Positions 1 to 8,264 of a stretch of DNA of 64,000 nt are shown piece after piece (the stretch's first letter is position 1; each line of letters begins with the position of its first letter). Made by a program: the position numbers and the translations under genes. The DNA lies in NCBI GenBank assembly GCA_050943495.1, contig JBMNPH010000008.1:52605-116604 (forward strand). Direction: 5' to 3'. The notes under the pieces are model-generated. The model had not been told where the DNA came from and searched no databases. It saw only the letters and a list, made by a program, of their open reading frames with translations. This DNA comes from Merdivicinus sp050943495 (GTDB lineage: Bacteria > Bacillota > Clostridia > Oscillospirales > Ruminococcaceae).

Positions 1-1238
1 TTAAACCATACAGAACTAAAGAAATTCTGGATTACCCGCAGAACATATAGCCATGTGCTGCGCTCAATATCCTGACCCGACACCAGATTGACCGTCGCAA
101 TCGTTGTATCCGCCAGCTTCAGTTCCATCGTTCCCAAAACTTGTCCAGCTTGAATCGGCGCATCATAGGATTCTTCCAGATGGATCACCTTCTGCAAAGA
201 ACTCATATCTATATCCGTTCGCATCAGATAATCTACATCCTGATCGGGGAAAACGGTAATTGCATCCACATCTTTTGCCAGTTCTACTTTCACCTCGTCA
301 ATATCTGTCGAGGTTTTCACGACCGAACGCACTGCCCAATTGTTAAACGCCCAATCAAATAGCTGCTTGGCATCTACAAAGGACATATTATCCGAAATTT
401 CATCGCCGTTATCATAATAACGCTGCGCGTTCATCGTAACCAATGTATAGGAATATGCATCTTTTGTCGCAACAGAGGCCAAATTCCGTCCGGTATTGGT
501 CGCACCGGTTTTTCCAGCTGTAATATAGGGGTAATAGAGGTTTCCGCCTCGGCTTTCGCTCATCATATCATCCGTATGGTAGATCGTCCGAGGTTCCGAA
601 TGCTTATTGGTTGCCGGCATGGTATACTCCACTGTCGAAGCAATCTCTCCGAAGATCGGATCCAGATTCATGGCATAATCAAAGATCAGATACATATCTT
701 TTGCTGTCGAATAGGAGTTGTCATTCGGCAATCCGTGCGGATTGGCAAAGTTTGTATTTACCGCACCGATTTCTTTAGCTTTCTCATTCATCATCGCAAC
801 AAACGCGCTGATGTCACCATTGCCGATGTAATCCGCAATGATATTCGCGCATTCACAGGCAGAACGCAGAATCATTGCATAAATCAGGTCGATCATCCGC
901 GCCTCTTCCCGATGCTTCATATCCACATTCATCGCGCCCAGCGTGAAAATCTCATCAAAAATATACGGCTGCGCCGTTACCATCGTATTTTCCAAGTCCG
1001 GGCAATTCTCAATGGCGATTATTGCCGTCATGATGGTGGCAAGGGAAGCCGGATCAAATTTCTGATCCGCATTTTTTTCATATACCACGATTCCCGACTC
1101 GTTATTCACCATATAAACCGCTTCACTCGAAAGTTCAAACCCCAATTCCGGGTCCGCTTCGGCATGAACCGTCGGCACAAACACCGTTATCATCAACATC
1201 ATGGCTGTCAGCAATGCCGTCAGCTTTTTTAACTTCAT
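1..1238 (-). CDS. D-alanyl-D-alanine carboxypeptidase-like protein (S11 fold), catalytically degenerate, 3' end cut by window
   Basis: About 412 residues are visible. They comprise a signal peptide (1-26, ending VHA), a penicillin-binding S11 domain, and a C-terminal part ending in an aromatic, probably membrane-associating segment (WLYVLRVIQNFF). In this family the SxxK serine attacks the peptidoglycan D-Ala-D-Ala bond. Here the motif reads S65-L-A-T68, so the general-base lysine is a threonine. The SxN motif reads S126-A-C128. The third motif, K243-T-G, is intact. The fold therefore looks kept while the acylation machinery is not. The start is ATG at 1238 behind GGAGG. It is transcribed away from the next gene and probably ends just beyond position 1. 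It could be a substrate-binding or regulatory pseudoenzyme. Certain of the family, moderate on loss of activity. Confidence 0.85.
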   Translation of the reverse strand, partial: MKLKKLTALLTAMMLMITVFVPTVHAEADPELGFELSSEAVYMVNNESGIVVYEKNADQKFDPASLATIMTAIIAIENCPDLENTMVTAQPYIFDEIFTLGAMNVDMKHREEARMIDLIYAMILRSACECANIIADYIGNGDISAFVAMMNEKAKEIGAVNTNFANPHGLPNDNSYSTAKDMYLIFDYAMNLDPIFGEIASTVEYTMPATNKHSEPRTIYHTDDMMSESRGGNLYYPYITAGKTGATNTGRNLASVATKDAYSYTLVTMNAQRYYDNGDEISDNMSFVDAKQLFDWAFNNWAVRSVVKTSTDIDEVKVELAKDVDAITVFPDQDVDYLMRTDIDMSSLQKVIHLEESYDAPIQAGQVLGTMELKLADTTIATVNLVSGQDIERSTWLYVLRVIQNFFSSVWF

Positions 1239-1286
1239 TCCAAAAACCTCCTCACGATTCCTTTGCAGGGAGTTCCCTATTTCTCC

Positions 1287-1315
1287 AGTATACCATAGAT
1301 TTCACGGCAAGAAAA
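1287..1315 (-). promoter_or_regulatory. sigma-A-type promoter for the carboxypeptidase-like gene
   Basis: On the minus strand TTTTCT (1310-1315) is followed after 17 bp by TATACT (1287-1292). A TG sits one base before the -10, making it an extended -10. Confidence 0.5.
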
Positions 1316-1346
1316 GAGATTTTTCGATTTTTATGGACAAAAAACC

Positions 1347-2411
1347 TTAATTTTTTCTTATTTTATCGGACGCATTATCCGATTCTGCAAACACAAAAGA
1401 GGTGGAAAAATCATCTGAAAAATGCATCGTCCCATCCTTTTCAATAAAGATTGCCTCCACTCCCGGCAGCGATTCGACAAGTTCCAGCCCCTTCTCCAGT
1501 CCAAGCGCAAAACAGGCCGTGCTGAGGGCATCTCCCTCCACCGAGGATTCCGAAATGATGGTGACCGAAGACAAGCTGTTTTCACAGGGGTAACCCGTTG
1601 CAGGATCCAGAATATGATGATAAAACTTGCCATCTTCTTCAAAATACCGCTCATATATGCCGGAGGATACCACAGAACAATCCGTAATATCCAAGATGCC
1701 CACTGTTTCACTGCGATCTGCAAACGGCTTCTGTACCCCGATCCGGAACGGATCTCCTCCGGGTTTGGAACCGATACAGAGGACATTGCCGCCAAGATTG
1801 ATTGTTGCGCTCTCTACGCCCTCCGATATCAGGTACTCTTTCAGGCGGTCCGCAATGTATCCCTTGGCTATGGCGCCCGGATCAATTTTCACGCCTTCCG
1901 GCATATAAAGCCGATTTTCATCTGCGAATTCCAGCTGTTCCCATCCGACATACGGCAGGGCTTGCTCTATAGAGTCTGCTGATGGGACATGTCGTTCCGA
2001 CGAAGTAAAGTCCCATAAACTGGATACTGCCCCGATCGTCAGGTCAAATGCGCCATCCGACCGCGCACTGTACCGCAGCCCCTCCTCAATCAGAGCCGCC
2101 GTATCCGACGACAATGTGGAATATCCATCAGCATCCGCCAGTTCTCCGCGATTCAGCCGCGCAATCTCGCTGTCCGGCAGGGTCCGGCTGAAAATCTGTT
2201 CATAATGGTCGCAAAGTTCCATACAATTCTGCAAAAGGCTCGTATCCTGCGAATCGTAAATCGTTATGGTTACCACTGTATTCAATTTAAAAGCAGATTG
2301 GGAAATCGGGTCAGAATTCCGATTGCCGTCAAATATCACCGCAAAAAATACGGCAACAGCTGCCGCTATAAAGACGATTGGCGCCAGTATTTTGCGCAAA
2401 AATCCCGACAT
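1347..2411 (-). CDS. apbE: FAD:protein FMN transferase, ApbE family
   Basis: 354 residues. ApbE moves FMN from FAD onto a threonine of extracytoplasmic flavoproteins such as RnfG/NqrC-type subunits. An N-terminal membrane segment (about residues 8-27) anchors the enzyme facing outward. Family motifs are SLWD (131-134), DPGAIAKGYIAD (177-188), NLGGN (205-209), HHILDPATGYP (265-275) and GDALSTA (293-299), the last holding the Mg-binding Asp and Thr. The start is the ATG at 2411, seven bases after AAAGGAG; an in-frame start further upstream has no binding site. The C-terminal tail after residue 335 is low-complexity. No target flavoprotein is in the window. Confidence 0.93.
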   Translation of the reverse strand: MSGFLRKILAPIVFIAAAVAVFFAVIFDGNRNSDPISQSAFKLNTVVTITIYDSQDTSLLQNCMELCDHYEQIFSRTLPDSEIARLNRGELADADGYSTLSSDTAALIEEGLRYSARSDGAFDLTIGAVSSLWDFTSSERHVPSADSIEQALPYVGWEQLEFADENRLYMPEGVKIDPGAIAKGYIADRLKEYLISEGVESATINLGGNVLCIGSKPGGDPFRIGVQKPFADRSETVGILDITDCSVVSSGIYERYFEEDGKFYHHILDPATGYPCENSLSSVTIISESSVEGDALSTACFALGLEKGLELVESLPGVEAIFIEKDGTMHFSDDFSTSFVFAESDNASDKIRKN

Positions 2412-2447
2412 GCATACACTCCTTTCGGGCTGGTGCAAAGTATTTTT

Positions 2448-2477
2448 ATTGTACCACAAAAGCACAACTTTCCGCAA
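2448..2477 (-). promoter_or_regulatory. probable apbE promoter
   Basis: On the minus strand TTGCGG (2472-2477) and TACAAT (2448-2453) are separated by 18 bp, about 40 bp upstream of the apbE start. Confidence 0.45.
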
Positions 2478-2557
2478 GGCGGAATTTTTTCCGAAAACAC
2501 AGAATATGATGAAAGAAAAAAGATCTGTACAAATTCCTGCTTTTGAGGGGAAAATGG

Positions 2558-2586
2558 TTGAAATAGCGAAAAAAGTGTGCTATAAT
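2558..2586 (+). promoter_or_regulatory. sigma-A promoter of the ddl-murI-argS operon
   Basis: TTGAAA (2558-2563), a 17-bp spacer and TATAAT (2581-2586). The leader to ddl is about 90 bases. Confidence 0.65.
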
Positions 2587-2681
2587 TATTTGGTTATATG
2601 ATGGAGGCTTGCGCCTTCTTCAGCAAATTACCCCGCCTTCCGGCAGGCTCCGGCCGGCTGGGGAATCAGGAGGATTCGAAT

Positions 2682-3761
2682 ATGGCAAAACAACGCATCG
2701 CTGTAATTTTCGGCGGCGCATCTTCGGAACACGAGGTTTCCTGCGTATCGGCCAGCTCGGTTATCTCAAATATCCCCGCCGACGATTATGAAATTATCTG
2801 TATTGGAATTACCAAAAAGGGGAAATGGCTCTTCTATCCCGGCGAATGGGATCTCATCGCCAACGGCAATTGGGAAAAACATCCCGACTGCTGTCCCTGT
2901 ATGGTCAGCACCGATAATGCCAAAAAGGGAATCTACAAGATTTTGGACGACCAAACGGTTTCCTTCCTTTCTATTGACTGCTTTTTCCCGGTCCTGCACG
3001 GCAAAAACGGCGAAGACGGCACCATTCAGGGCCTCTTTGAAATGAGTATGATCCCTTATGTGGGCTGTGATACCTGCTCGTCTGCCATTTGTATGGATAA
3101 AGCATACAGCCATGTTATTCTGGAAAATGCCGGCATTAAAATGACTCCCTGGATTCTCTGCCGACGTTCCGATCGTTTCCGCCCCGAACAGATTGCACAG
3201 AAAGTCGTAGACAGCTTCGGATTCCCGGTTTTCGTCAAGCCAGCCAACGCAGGTTCTTCGGTCGGCGTCTCCAAAGCCAAGGATGAAAATGAACTGGAAC
3301 AGGCCGTTAAACTGGCTTTTATTCACGATGATAAAGTTTTGATTGAAAAAGCAGTGACCGGCATTGAGGTAGAATGTGCCGTTTTGGGAAATACCGATCC
3401 GGAAGCTTCGGTTTTGGGCGAAATCAAACCGGCGAATGAATTCTACGATTACGAGGCAAAATATGAAAATGCCGCTTCTGAATTATTCATTCCGGCGCGA
3501 ATCAGCCAGGATCTTTCCTATCAGGTACGCGGCATCGCAGTCGAAGCCTTCAAGGCTATGGGCTGCACCGGCTTAGCACGCGTCGATTTCTTTGTGAACC
3601 CCACTACTCAGGAAATTTTCCTCAATGAACTGAATACCATGCCCGGTTTCACCAGCATCAGCATGTACCCCAAGCTTTGGGATGCCACTGGCGTTTCTTA
3701 CGGCGCACTCCTCGATAAACTCATCACCCTCGCAATGGAAAGGGCTGAAATGAATGGATAA
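2682..3761 (+). CDS. ddl: D-alanine--D-alanine ligase
   Basis: 359 residues, normal for Ddl. It joins two D-alanines with ATP to make the terminal dipeptide of the peptidoglycan precursor. The N-terminus carries the VIFGGASSEHEVS motif (substrate-binding Glu/Ser loop). An ATP-grasp domain follows, with FVKPANAGSSVGVSK and, near the C-terminus, LNELNTMPGFTSISMYP (Mg and phosphate binding, omega loop). A longer in-frame start exists upstream, but the ATG at 2682 follows CAGGAGG at good spacing and begins with the conserved MAKQRIAVIFGG. It overlaps murI by 8 bp, so D-Ala-D-Ala and D-Glu supply are translationally coupled. Confidence 0.95.
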   Translation: MAKQRIAVIFGGASSEHEVSCVSASSVISNIPADDYEIICIGITKKGKWLFYPGEWDLIANGNWEKHPDCCPCMVSTDNAKKGIYKILDDQTVSFLSIDCFFPVLHGKNGEDGTIQGLFEMSMIPYVGCDTCSSAICMDKAYSHVILENAGIKMTPWILCRRSDRFRPEQIAQKVVDSFGFPVFVKPANAGSSVGVSKAKDENELEQAVKLAFIHDDKVLIEKAVTGIEVECAVLGNTDPEASVLGEIKPANEFYDYEAKYENAASELFIPARISQDLSYQVRGIAVEAFKAMGCTGLARVDFFVNPTTQEIFLNELNTMPGFTSISMYPKLWDATGVSYGALLDKLITLAMERAEMNG

Positions 3762-4584
3762 TCGTCCCATCGGCGTACTGGATTCCGGTATGGGCGGCCT
3801 CACTGCCGTCCGGGAACTTCTTCAGGTACTGCCTCATGAGGATATTGTATATTTTGGCGACACGGGTCGGGTTCCTTATGGCACCCGCAGTGCTGAAATT
3901 GTCACCCGCTATGCTTTACAGGATATTAATTTTTTGCTCGGACGCCAGGTCAAAATGGTCATCGCTGCCTGCGGAACTGTCACAACCACTCTGCCGTCAG
4001 AATTAACGGATCGGTTTGACTTCCCCTACACCGGCGTTTTACATCCGACCGTCCGCGCCGCACTCCGTGCAACTCGCAACCGGAAAATCGGAGTCATTGC
4101 CACGGCTACAACAATTCGCACCGGCGCCTATGAGCGGGAACTCTGCAAGCTCGATTCCAATGTTCAGGTTTTCTCAAAAGCCTGCCCTTTATTCGTTCCG
4201 TTGGTCGAAAACGGCTATACCCAGCGAAATAACCCCGTCACCTCCCTTGTCGCGTCGGAGTATCTGCTCCCGCTGAAAGAAATGCAGATCGATACCCTGA
4301 TCCTTGGCTGCACCCATTATCCGGTGCTCGCCCCCATAATCGGGGATATTATGGGAACGGATGTCACGCTGATTGATTCCGGAAAAGCCGCTGCCGATTA
4401 TGCAAAAGAACTGCTGCTTGCCAACAATTTTCTGTCTGATCGCAGTTCAGCGGGAAAATGCAGCTATTTTGTCAGCGATGCCCCCGAGGATTTTACGCGC
4501 AATGCTTCCATTTTCCTGGGAGAACAGTTCCAGGGACAGGTATCGCGGATTGAAATTACCAATTATCCCGATACGATTTCTTAG
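3754..4584 (+). CDS. murI: glutamate racemase
   Basis: 276 residues. MurI converts L- to D-glutamate for peptidoglycan with two cysteines as acid/base. The glycine-rich start is D10-S11-GMGG, then FGDTGRVPYG (35-44). The first catalytic cysteine is C73 in AACGTVTT, and the second is C186 in LGCTHYP. The usual Asn after the first Cys (ACNT) is Gly here; that Asn binds substrate in characterised enzymes, so this is a variant active site with both cysteines kept. The gene starts inside the end of ddl and is followed 12 bp later by a DUF1934 gene. Altogether a cell-wall precursor operon running on into argS. Confidence 0.93.
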   Translation: MDNRPIGVLDSGMGGLTAVRELLQVLPHEDIVYFGDTGRVPYGTRSAEIVTRYALQDINFLLGRQVKMVIAACGTVTTTLPSELTDRFDFPYTGVLHPTVRAALRATRNRKIGVIATATTIRTGAYERELCKLDSNVQVFSKACPLFVPLVENGYTQRNNPVTSLVASEYLLPLKEMQIDTLILGCTHYPVLAPIIGDIMGTDVTLIDSGKAAADYAKELLLANNFLSDRSSAGKCSYFVSDAPEDFTRNASIFLGEQFQGQVSRIEITNYPDTIS

Positions 4585-4596
4585 AGAGGATTCAAG

Positions 4597-5016
4597 ATGA
4601 AACAGGATGTGAATATTTCCATTAAAGGAATCTATACAGCCGATGAAGAACAGTCTACAACTGAACTATTCACGGTAGGCGGCCTGTGCAAAAAAAACGG
4701 GCATTACTACATTACCTATCAGGAGACCGAAACGACCGGCTTCGAAGGCTGTACCACTACCATGAAAATCGAGAAAGATCGTGTGACAGTCATTCGCCAT
4801 GGCCCAACTACCTCTCATCTGGTACTGCAGAAGGGCGTGCGAAATATCGGCCGGTATGAAATGATGGGAAATCCGATGGAAATCGGTGTCTATACGGACG
4901 GCCTCGAAACCAGAATGGACGAAAACGGCGGTTCCGTTTATATGAAATATACGATGGATATGAATGCTGCCCTGCTGAGCGAGAATGAACTCGAAATCTC
5001 CGTGACGCGGGCATGA
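4597..5016 (+). CDS. DUF1934 domain-containing protein (YwiB-like)
   Basis: 139 residues, a small cytoplasmic beta-barrel-type protein of the DUF1934 family, as B. subtilis YwiB. There is no signal peptide. Family-like features are the N-terminal V-x-I-x-I-x-G strand, the TTMKIEKDRVTVIRHG strand pair, and a C-terminal Y-x-MDMNAALLSENELEISV segment. In Bacillus and many clostridia the gene lies directly upstream of argS, as here. The function is unknown and the lipocalin-like fold suggests ligand binding. The ATG follows AGAGAGG. Its stop overlaps an in-frame ATG that is not the argS start chosen here. Confidence 0.85.
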   Translation: MKQDVNISIKGIYTADEEQSTTELFTVGGLCKKNGHYYITYQETETTGFEGCTTTMKIEKDRVTVIRHGPTTSHLVLQKGVRNIGRYEMMGNPMEIGVYTDGLETRMDENGGSVYMKYTMDMNAALLSENELEISVTRA

Positions 5017-5039
5017 TTGGAAAAGAAAGGACGTTGAAG

Positions 5040-6728
5040 ATGGCAAATCCAGTTTTTGACGCGAAAAATGAATGTAAAACTTTGCTGGAATCCGCTTTGA
5101 AAGATTGTATCGCTGCCGGCAAGCTGCCGGAAGGAGAATTCCCGGACTATATCGTGGAGATTCCAAACGATACAGCACATGGCGATTTTGCAACCAATGC
5201 CGCGATGGTATCGGCCCGTGCCTTCCGGAAAGCTCCCAAAATGATCGCGGATGCTCTGGTTTCGGAAATGAAACTGGATGGCAGCAGCTTTTCGAAGGTA
5301 GAAGTTGCCGGCCCCGGCTTTATCAACTTCACACTGGCTCCCGCATGGTTTGCCCGTTCTGTTCAAGCTGCTCTGGATGAAAAAGAAAACTATGGACGGA
5401 CCGATTTCGGTGAAGGCAAGAGAGTGCTGGTTGAATTTGTTTCGGCAAATCCGACCGGCCCCATGCACATCGGTAATGCCCGCGGCGGCGCACTCGGCGA
5501 CGGAATTGCAGCCGTTCTGGACTGGGCTGGCTATCATGCCGATCGTGAGTTTTATGTCAACGATGCCGGCAATCAGATCAATAAATTTGCGCTTTCCCTG
5601 GATCTGCGCTACCAGCAGCTTTACCGCGACGGCGTAGAAATGCCGGAGGACAGCTATCACGGCCAGGATATTATCGATCATGCCAAGAATTTTGCAGACA
5701 TTCACGGGGACAAGTACATGCACACCTCCGAAGAGGAACGCCGTGCTGCACTTGTTGCTTATGCGCTGCCGCTGAATATTGAGGGACTCGAGCGCGACTT
5801 GGCCAAATACCGCATCCATTATGACCGCTGGTTCCGGGAATCGACCCTGCATGCAGATGGATCTGTTATGAAGGTTGTAGAACTCCTCAAAGAAAAAGGA
5901 CATACCTATGAAAATGAGGGCGCGGTCTGGTTCAAGGCTACCGACTTTGGTGCGGATAAAGACTTCGTTCTGGTTCGTTCCAATGGGGTTCCCACCTACG
6001 TTGTGCCGGATATCGCATACCATTACGGCAAGCTGGTCACCCGCGGTTACGATAAAGCCATCGACGTTCTGGGCGCCGACCATCACGGATATGTTCCCCG
6101 TCTGAAAGCTGCTTTGCAGGCACTGGGAGTCGATCCCAGCCGGCTGGATGTAGTGCTGATGCAGATGGTCAATCTGGTTCGGGGCGGCGAGAGAGTCAAA
6201 CTGAGCAAACGTTCCGGCAAGGCCATCACGCTGGTTACCCTGCTGGATGAGGTGCCGATTGATGCTGCACGCTTCTACTTCAATCTGCGGGAGGCAAATT
6301 CCCAGTTCGACTTTGATCTGGATCTGGCAGTCGAACAGTCCAGCCAGAACCCGGTTTACTACGTTCAGTACGCCCATGCGCGGATTTGCTCGATTCTCAA
6401 AAAACTGGATACCGAAGGCATTACCGCGCGCGATGTTACGCTGGAGGAACTCTGCCAGCTGAACACCCCCGAAGAAATTGCCCTGATCCGGCATATTGCC
6501 CGTTTCCCCGCCGAGATCATTGAAGCTGCAAAAGCTTATGATCCTGCCAAGATGACCCGTTATGCGCTCGATCTGGCGACTTTGTTCCATAAATTCTACA
6601 CAGCCTGCAAGGTATTTGGCGAAGCGGAATCCTTAATGCAGGCACGGCTTGCACTTTGTCTGGCTGCGCGGACAACCCTCCGCAATGTCCTGACCATCCT
6701 CAAAATCGAAACTCCCGAAACCATGTAG
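5040..6728 (+). CDS. argS: arginyl-tRNA synthetase
   Basis: 562 residues. It charges tRNA-Arg with arginine (class I synthetase). An N-terminal Add1 domain for tRNA D-loop contact covers about 1-110. The HIGH motif is PMHIGNARGG (141-150), and the KMSKS equivalent is the divergent VKLSKRSGK (386-394). The C-terminal alpha-helical DALR anticodon-binding domain starts around 440 (FNPVYYVQYAHARI-type sequence). The ATG at 5040 follows AAAGGACG at proper spacing; an in-frame ATG 27 bp upstream lacks a site. It is the last gene of the ddl operon, followed by the 113-bp repeat array with no clear simple terminator. Confidence 0.95.
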   Translation: MANPVFDAKNECKTLLESALKDCIAAGKLPEGEFPDYIVEIPNDTAHGDFATNAAMVSARAFRKAPKMIADALVSEMKLDGSSFSKVEVAGPGFINFTLAPAWFARSVQAALDEKENYGRTDFGEGKRVLVEFVSANPTGPMHIGNARGGALGDGIAAVLDWAGYHADREFYVNDAGNQINKFALSLDLRYQQLYRDGVEMPEDSYHGQDIIDHAKNFADIHGDKYMHTSEEERRAALVAYALPLNIEGLERDLAKYRIHYDRWFRESTLHADGSVMKVVELLKEKGHTYENEGAVWFKATDFGADKDFVLVRSNGVPTYVVPDIAYHYGKLVTRGYDKAIDVLGADHHGYVPRLKAALQALGVDPSRLDVVLMQMVNLVRGGERVKLSKRSGKAITLVTLLDEVPIDAARFYFNLREANSQFDFDLDLAVEQSSQNPVYYVQYAHARICSILKKLDTEGITARDVTLEELCQLNTPEEIALIRHIARFPAEIIEAAKAYDPAKMTRYALDLATLFHKFYTACKVFGEAESLMQARLALCLAARTTLRNVLTILKIETPETM

Positions 6729-7075
6729 TGGCTAAGAGCCACTGCAATGTCGCCGCGGTTTTCTGCCGCGCAAAAAGCTTCGGCTGGCGCGCGACAAGCT
6801 GCGCGCCTCTGGAAAAAATCCCACGCAGTTCATTCGATAATTGGCTAAGAGCCACTGCAATGTCGCCGCGGTTTTCTGCCGCGCAAAAAGCTTCAGCTGG
6901 CGCGCGACAAGCTGCGCGCCTCTGGAAAAAATCCCACGCAGTTCATTCGATAATTGGCTAAGAGCCACTGCAATGTCGCCGCGGTTTTCTGCCGCGCAAA
7001 AAGCTTCAGCTGGCGCGTGACAAGCTGCGCGTCTCTGGTTCTACGCGGCAATTTCAACAATTGGCTAAGAGCCAC
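6729..7075. repeat. tandem 113-bp hairpin-rich repeat, three units plus a partial fourth
   Basis: Units start at 6729, 6842 and 6955 (period 113, 113, then 107), with a final partial copy of the first 14 bases at 7062. Each unit begins with the palindromic hairpin GTGGCTAAGAGCCAC (6 bp stem, AAG loop). A CGCGG/CCGCG hairpin and a GGCGCGC/GCGCGCC hairpin follow. Units 1 and 2 are nearly identical; unit 3 diverges in its last third. A reading frame crosses the array on the minus strand, but its product is simply the repeat translated and has no start signal. The array fills the whole argS-ychF gap. It may act as a 3' end or spacer. No gene is seen between 6729 and 7119. Confidence 0.9.
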
Positions 7076-7119
7076 CCCCAAACTATTATTCTATTTCATT
7101 CAATAAGGAGCGAAATCGC

Positions 7120-8214
7120 ATGAAATTAGGTATGGTTGGTCTGCCGAATGTCGGCAAGAGCACCCTCTTCAATGCGCTGACCAATGCCGGCGCCGAATCC
7201 GCGAACTACCCATTCTGTACCATTGAACCGAATGTGGGCGTTGTTTCCGTGCCGGATGAACGGCTCGACAAACTCGCGGAAATGTACCATCCCAAAAAGT
7301 TCACCCCTGCTGTGCTGGAATTCATGGACATTGCGGGCTTGGTGAAAGGGGCTTCCAAAGGAGAAGGCCTCGGCAATAAATTCCTCGCGGATATCCGGGA
7401 AGCAGATGCGATCGTACATGTCGTCCGCTGCTTTGAAGACACGGATGTCATCCATGTGGAAGGAACCATCGGCGCTGCACGCGATATCGAAACCATCAAT
7501 CTCGAACTGATTTTCGCGGACATGGAGATGCTCGAACGCCGTATCGCCAAAACGCAGAAAATGGTCCGCGCAGATAAGAAATATGCGGCAGAACTCGAGT
7601 GCCTGGAACGCCTGATGGCACATCTGGAAGAGGGAAAATCGGCTCGCAGCTTCGATTGTACCGATGATGAAAAAGAAATTCTGGCGGCTTCTCCCTTCCT
7701 TTCCAATAAGCCGGTCATCTATGCGGCAAATCTCTGCGAAGACGATTTCGTCAATGGTTATGAGAACAATCCGCATTTTCAGGCCGTTCAGAAAATTGCA
7801 GAGGAAGAGCATGCTGCTGTCCTTCCGATCTGTGCGAAAATCGAAGAGGAAATTGCGGACATGTCGGATGAAGACAAAGCGATGTTCCTCTCGGATCTGG
7901 GGCTGAAAGAAAGCGGCCTTAACCGTATTATTAAGGAAGGATACGCGCTGCTCGGATATATCTCCTTCCTGACCGCCGGAGAACCCGAAGTCCGTGCCTG
8001 GACGATCACGAAAGGAACCAAAGCGCCTCAGGCTGCCGGCAAGATTCACACCGACTTTGAGCGAGGCTTTATCCGTGCCGAAGTGGTTGCCTTTGATGAT
8101 TTGATGGCTTGCGGATCTATGGCTGCTGCCAAAGAAAAAGGTCTGGTCCGTTTGGAAGGAAAAGATTACGTCATGCAGGACGGCGATATCGTTCTCTTCC
8201 GTTTCAACGTATAA
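7120..8214 (+). CDS. ychF: redox-regulated ATPase/GTPase YchF (Obg family)
   Basis: 364 residues, full length for this Obg-family P-loop protein, which binds ribosomes and hydrolyses ATP. The P-loop GLPNVGKST is at 7-15. Switch II-like DIAGLVKGASKGEGLGNKFL is followed by a coiled-coil segment. The nucleotide specificity motif is NLCE rather than NKxD, typical of ATP-preferring YchF. A TGS domain closes the C-terminus (SFLTAGEPEVRAWTI onward). ATG is preceded by AAGGAGCG. It stands alone between the repeat array and a strong terminator. Confidence 0.96.
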   Translation: MKLGMVGLPNVGKSTLFNALTNAGAESANYPFCTIEPNVGVVSVPDERLDKLAEMYHPKKFTPAVLEFMDIAGLVKGASKGEGLGNKFLADIREADAIVHVVRCFEDTDVIHVEGTIGAARDIETINLELIFADMEMLERRIAKTQKMVRADKKYAAELECLERLMAHLEEGKSARSFDCTDDEKEILAASPFLSNKPVIYAANLCEDDFVNGYENNPHFQAVQKIAEEEHAAVLPICAKIEEEIADMSDEDKAMFLSDLGLKESGLNRIIKEGYALLGYISFLTAGEPEVRAWTITKGTKAPQAAGKIHTDFERGFIRAEVVAFDDLMACGSMAAAKEKGLVRLEGKDYVMQDGDIVLFRFNV

Positions 8215-8220
8215 AATAAG

Positions 8221-8252
8221 AAAGCACAGGGCAAAACGCTCTGTGCTTTTTT
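8221..8252. terminator. bidirectional terminator between ychF and the YerB-like gene
   Basis: Stem AAAGCACAG/CTGTGCTTT with T-rich flanks on both strands, placed between the convergent stops at 8214 and 8265. Confidence 0.85.
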
Positions 8253-8264
8253 GTTTCCATTTGC

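Noticed and set aside
4938..6590. Large antisense frame opposite argS
   Set aside because: It lies fully on the other strand of a clear argS, has no ribosome site, and its composition is that of a shadow frame.
6729..7075. CRISPR array
   Set aside because: The repeats are 113 bp and contiguous, with no unique spacers and no cas genes.
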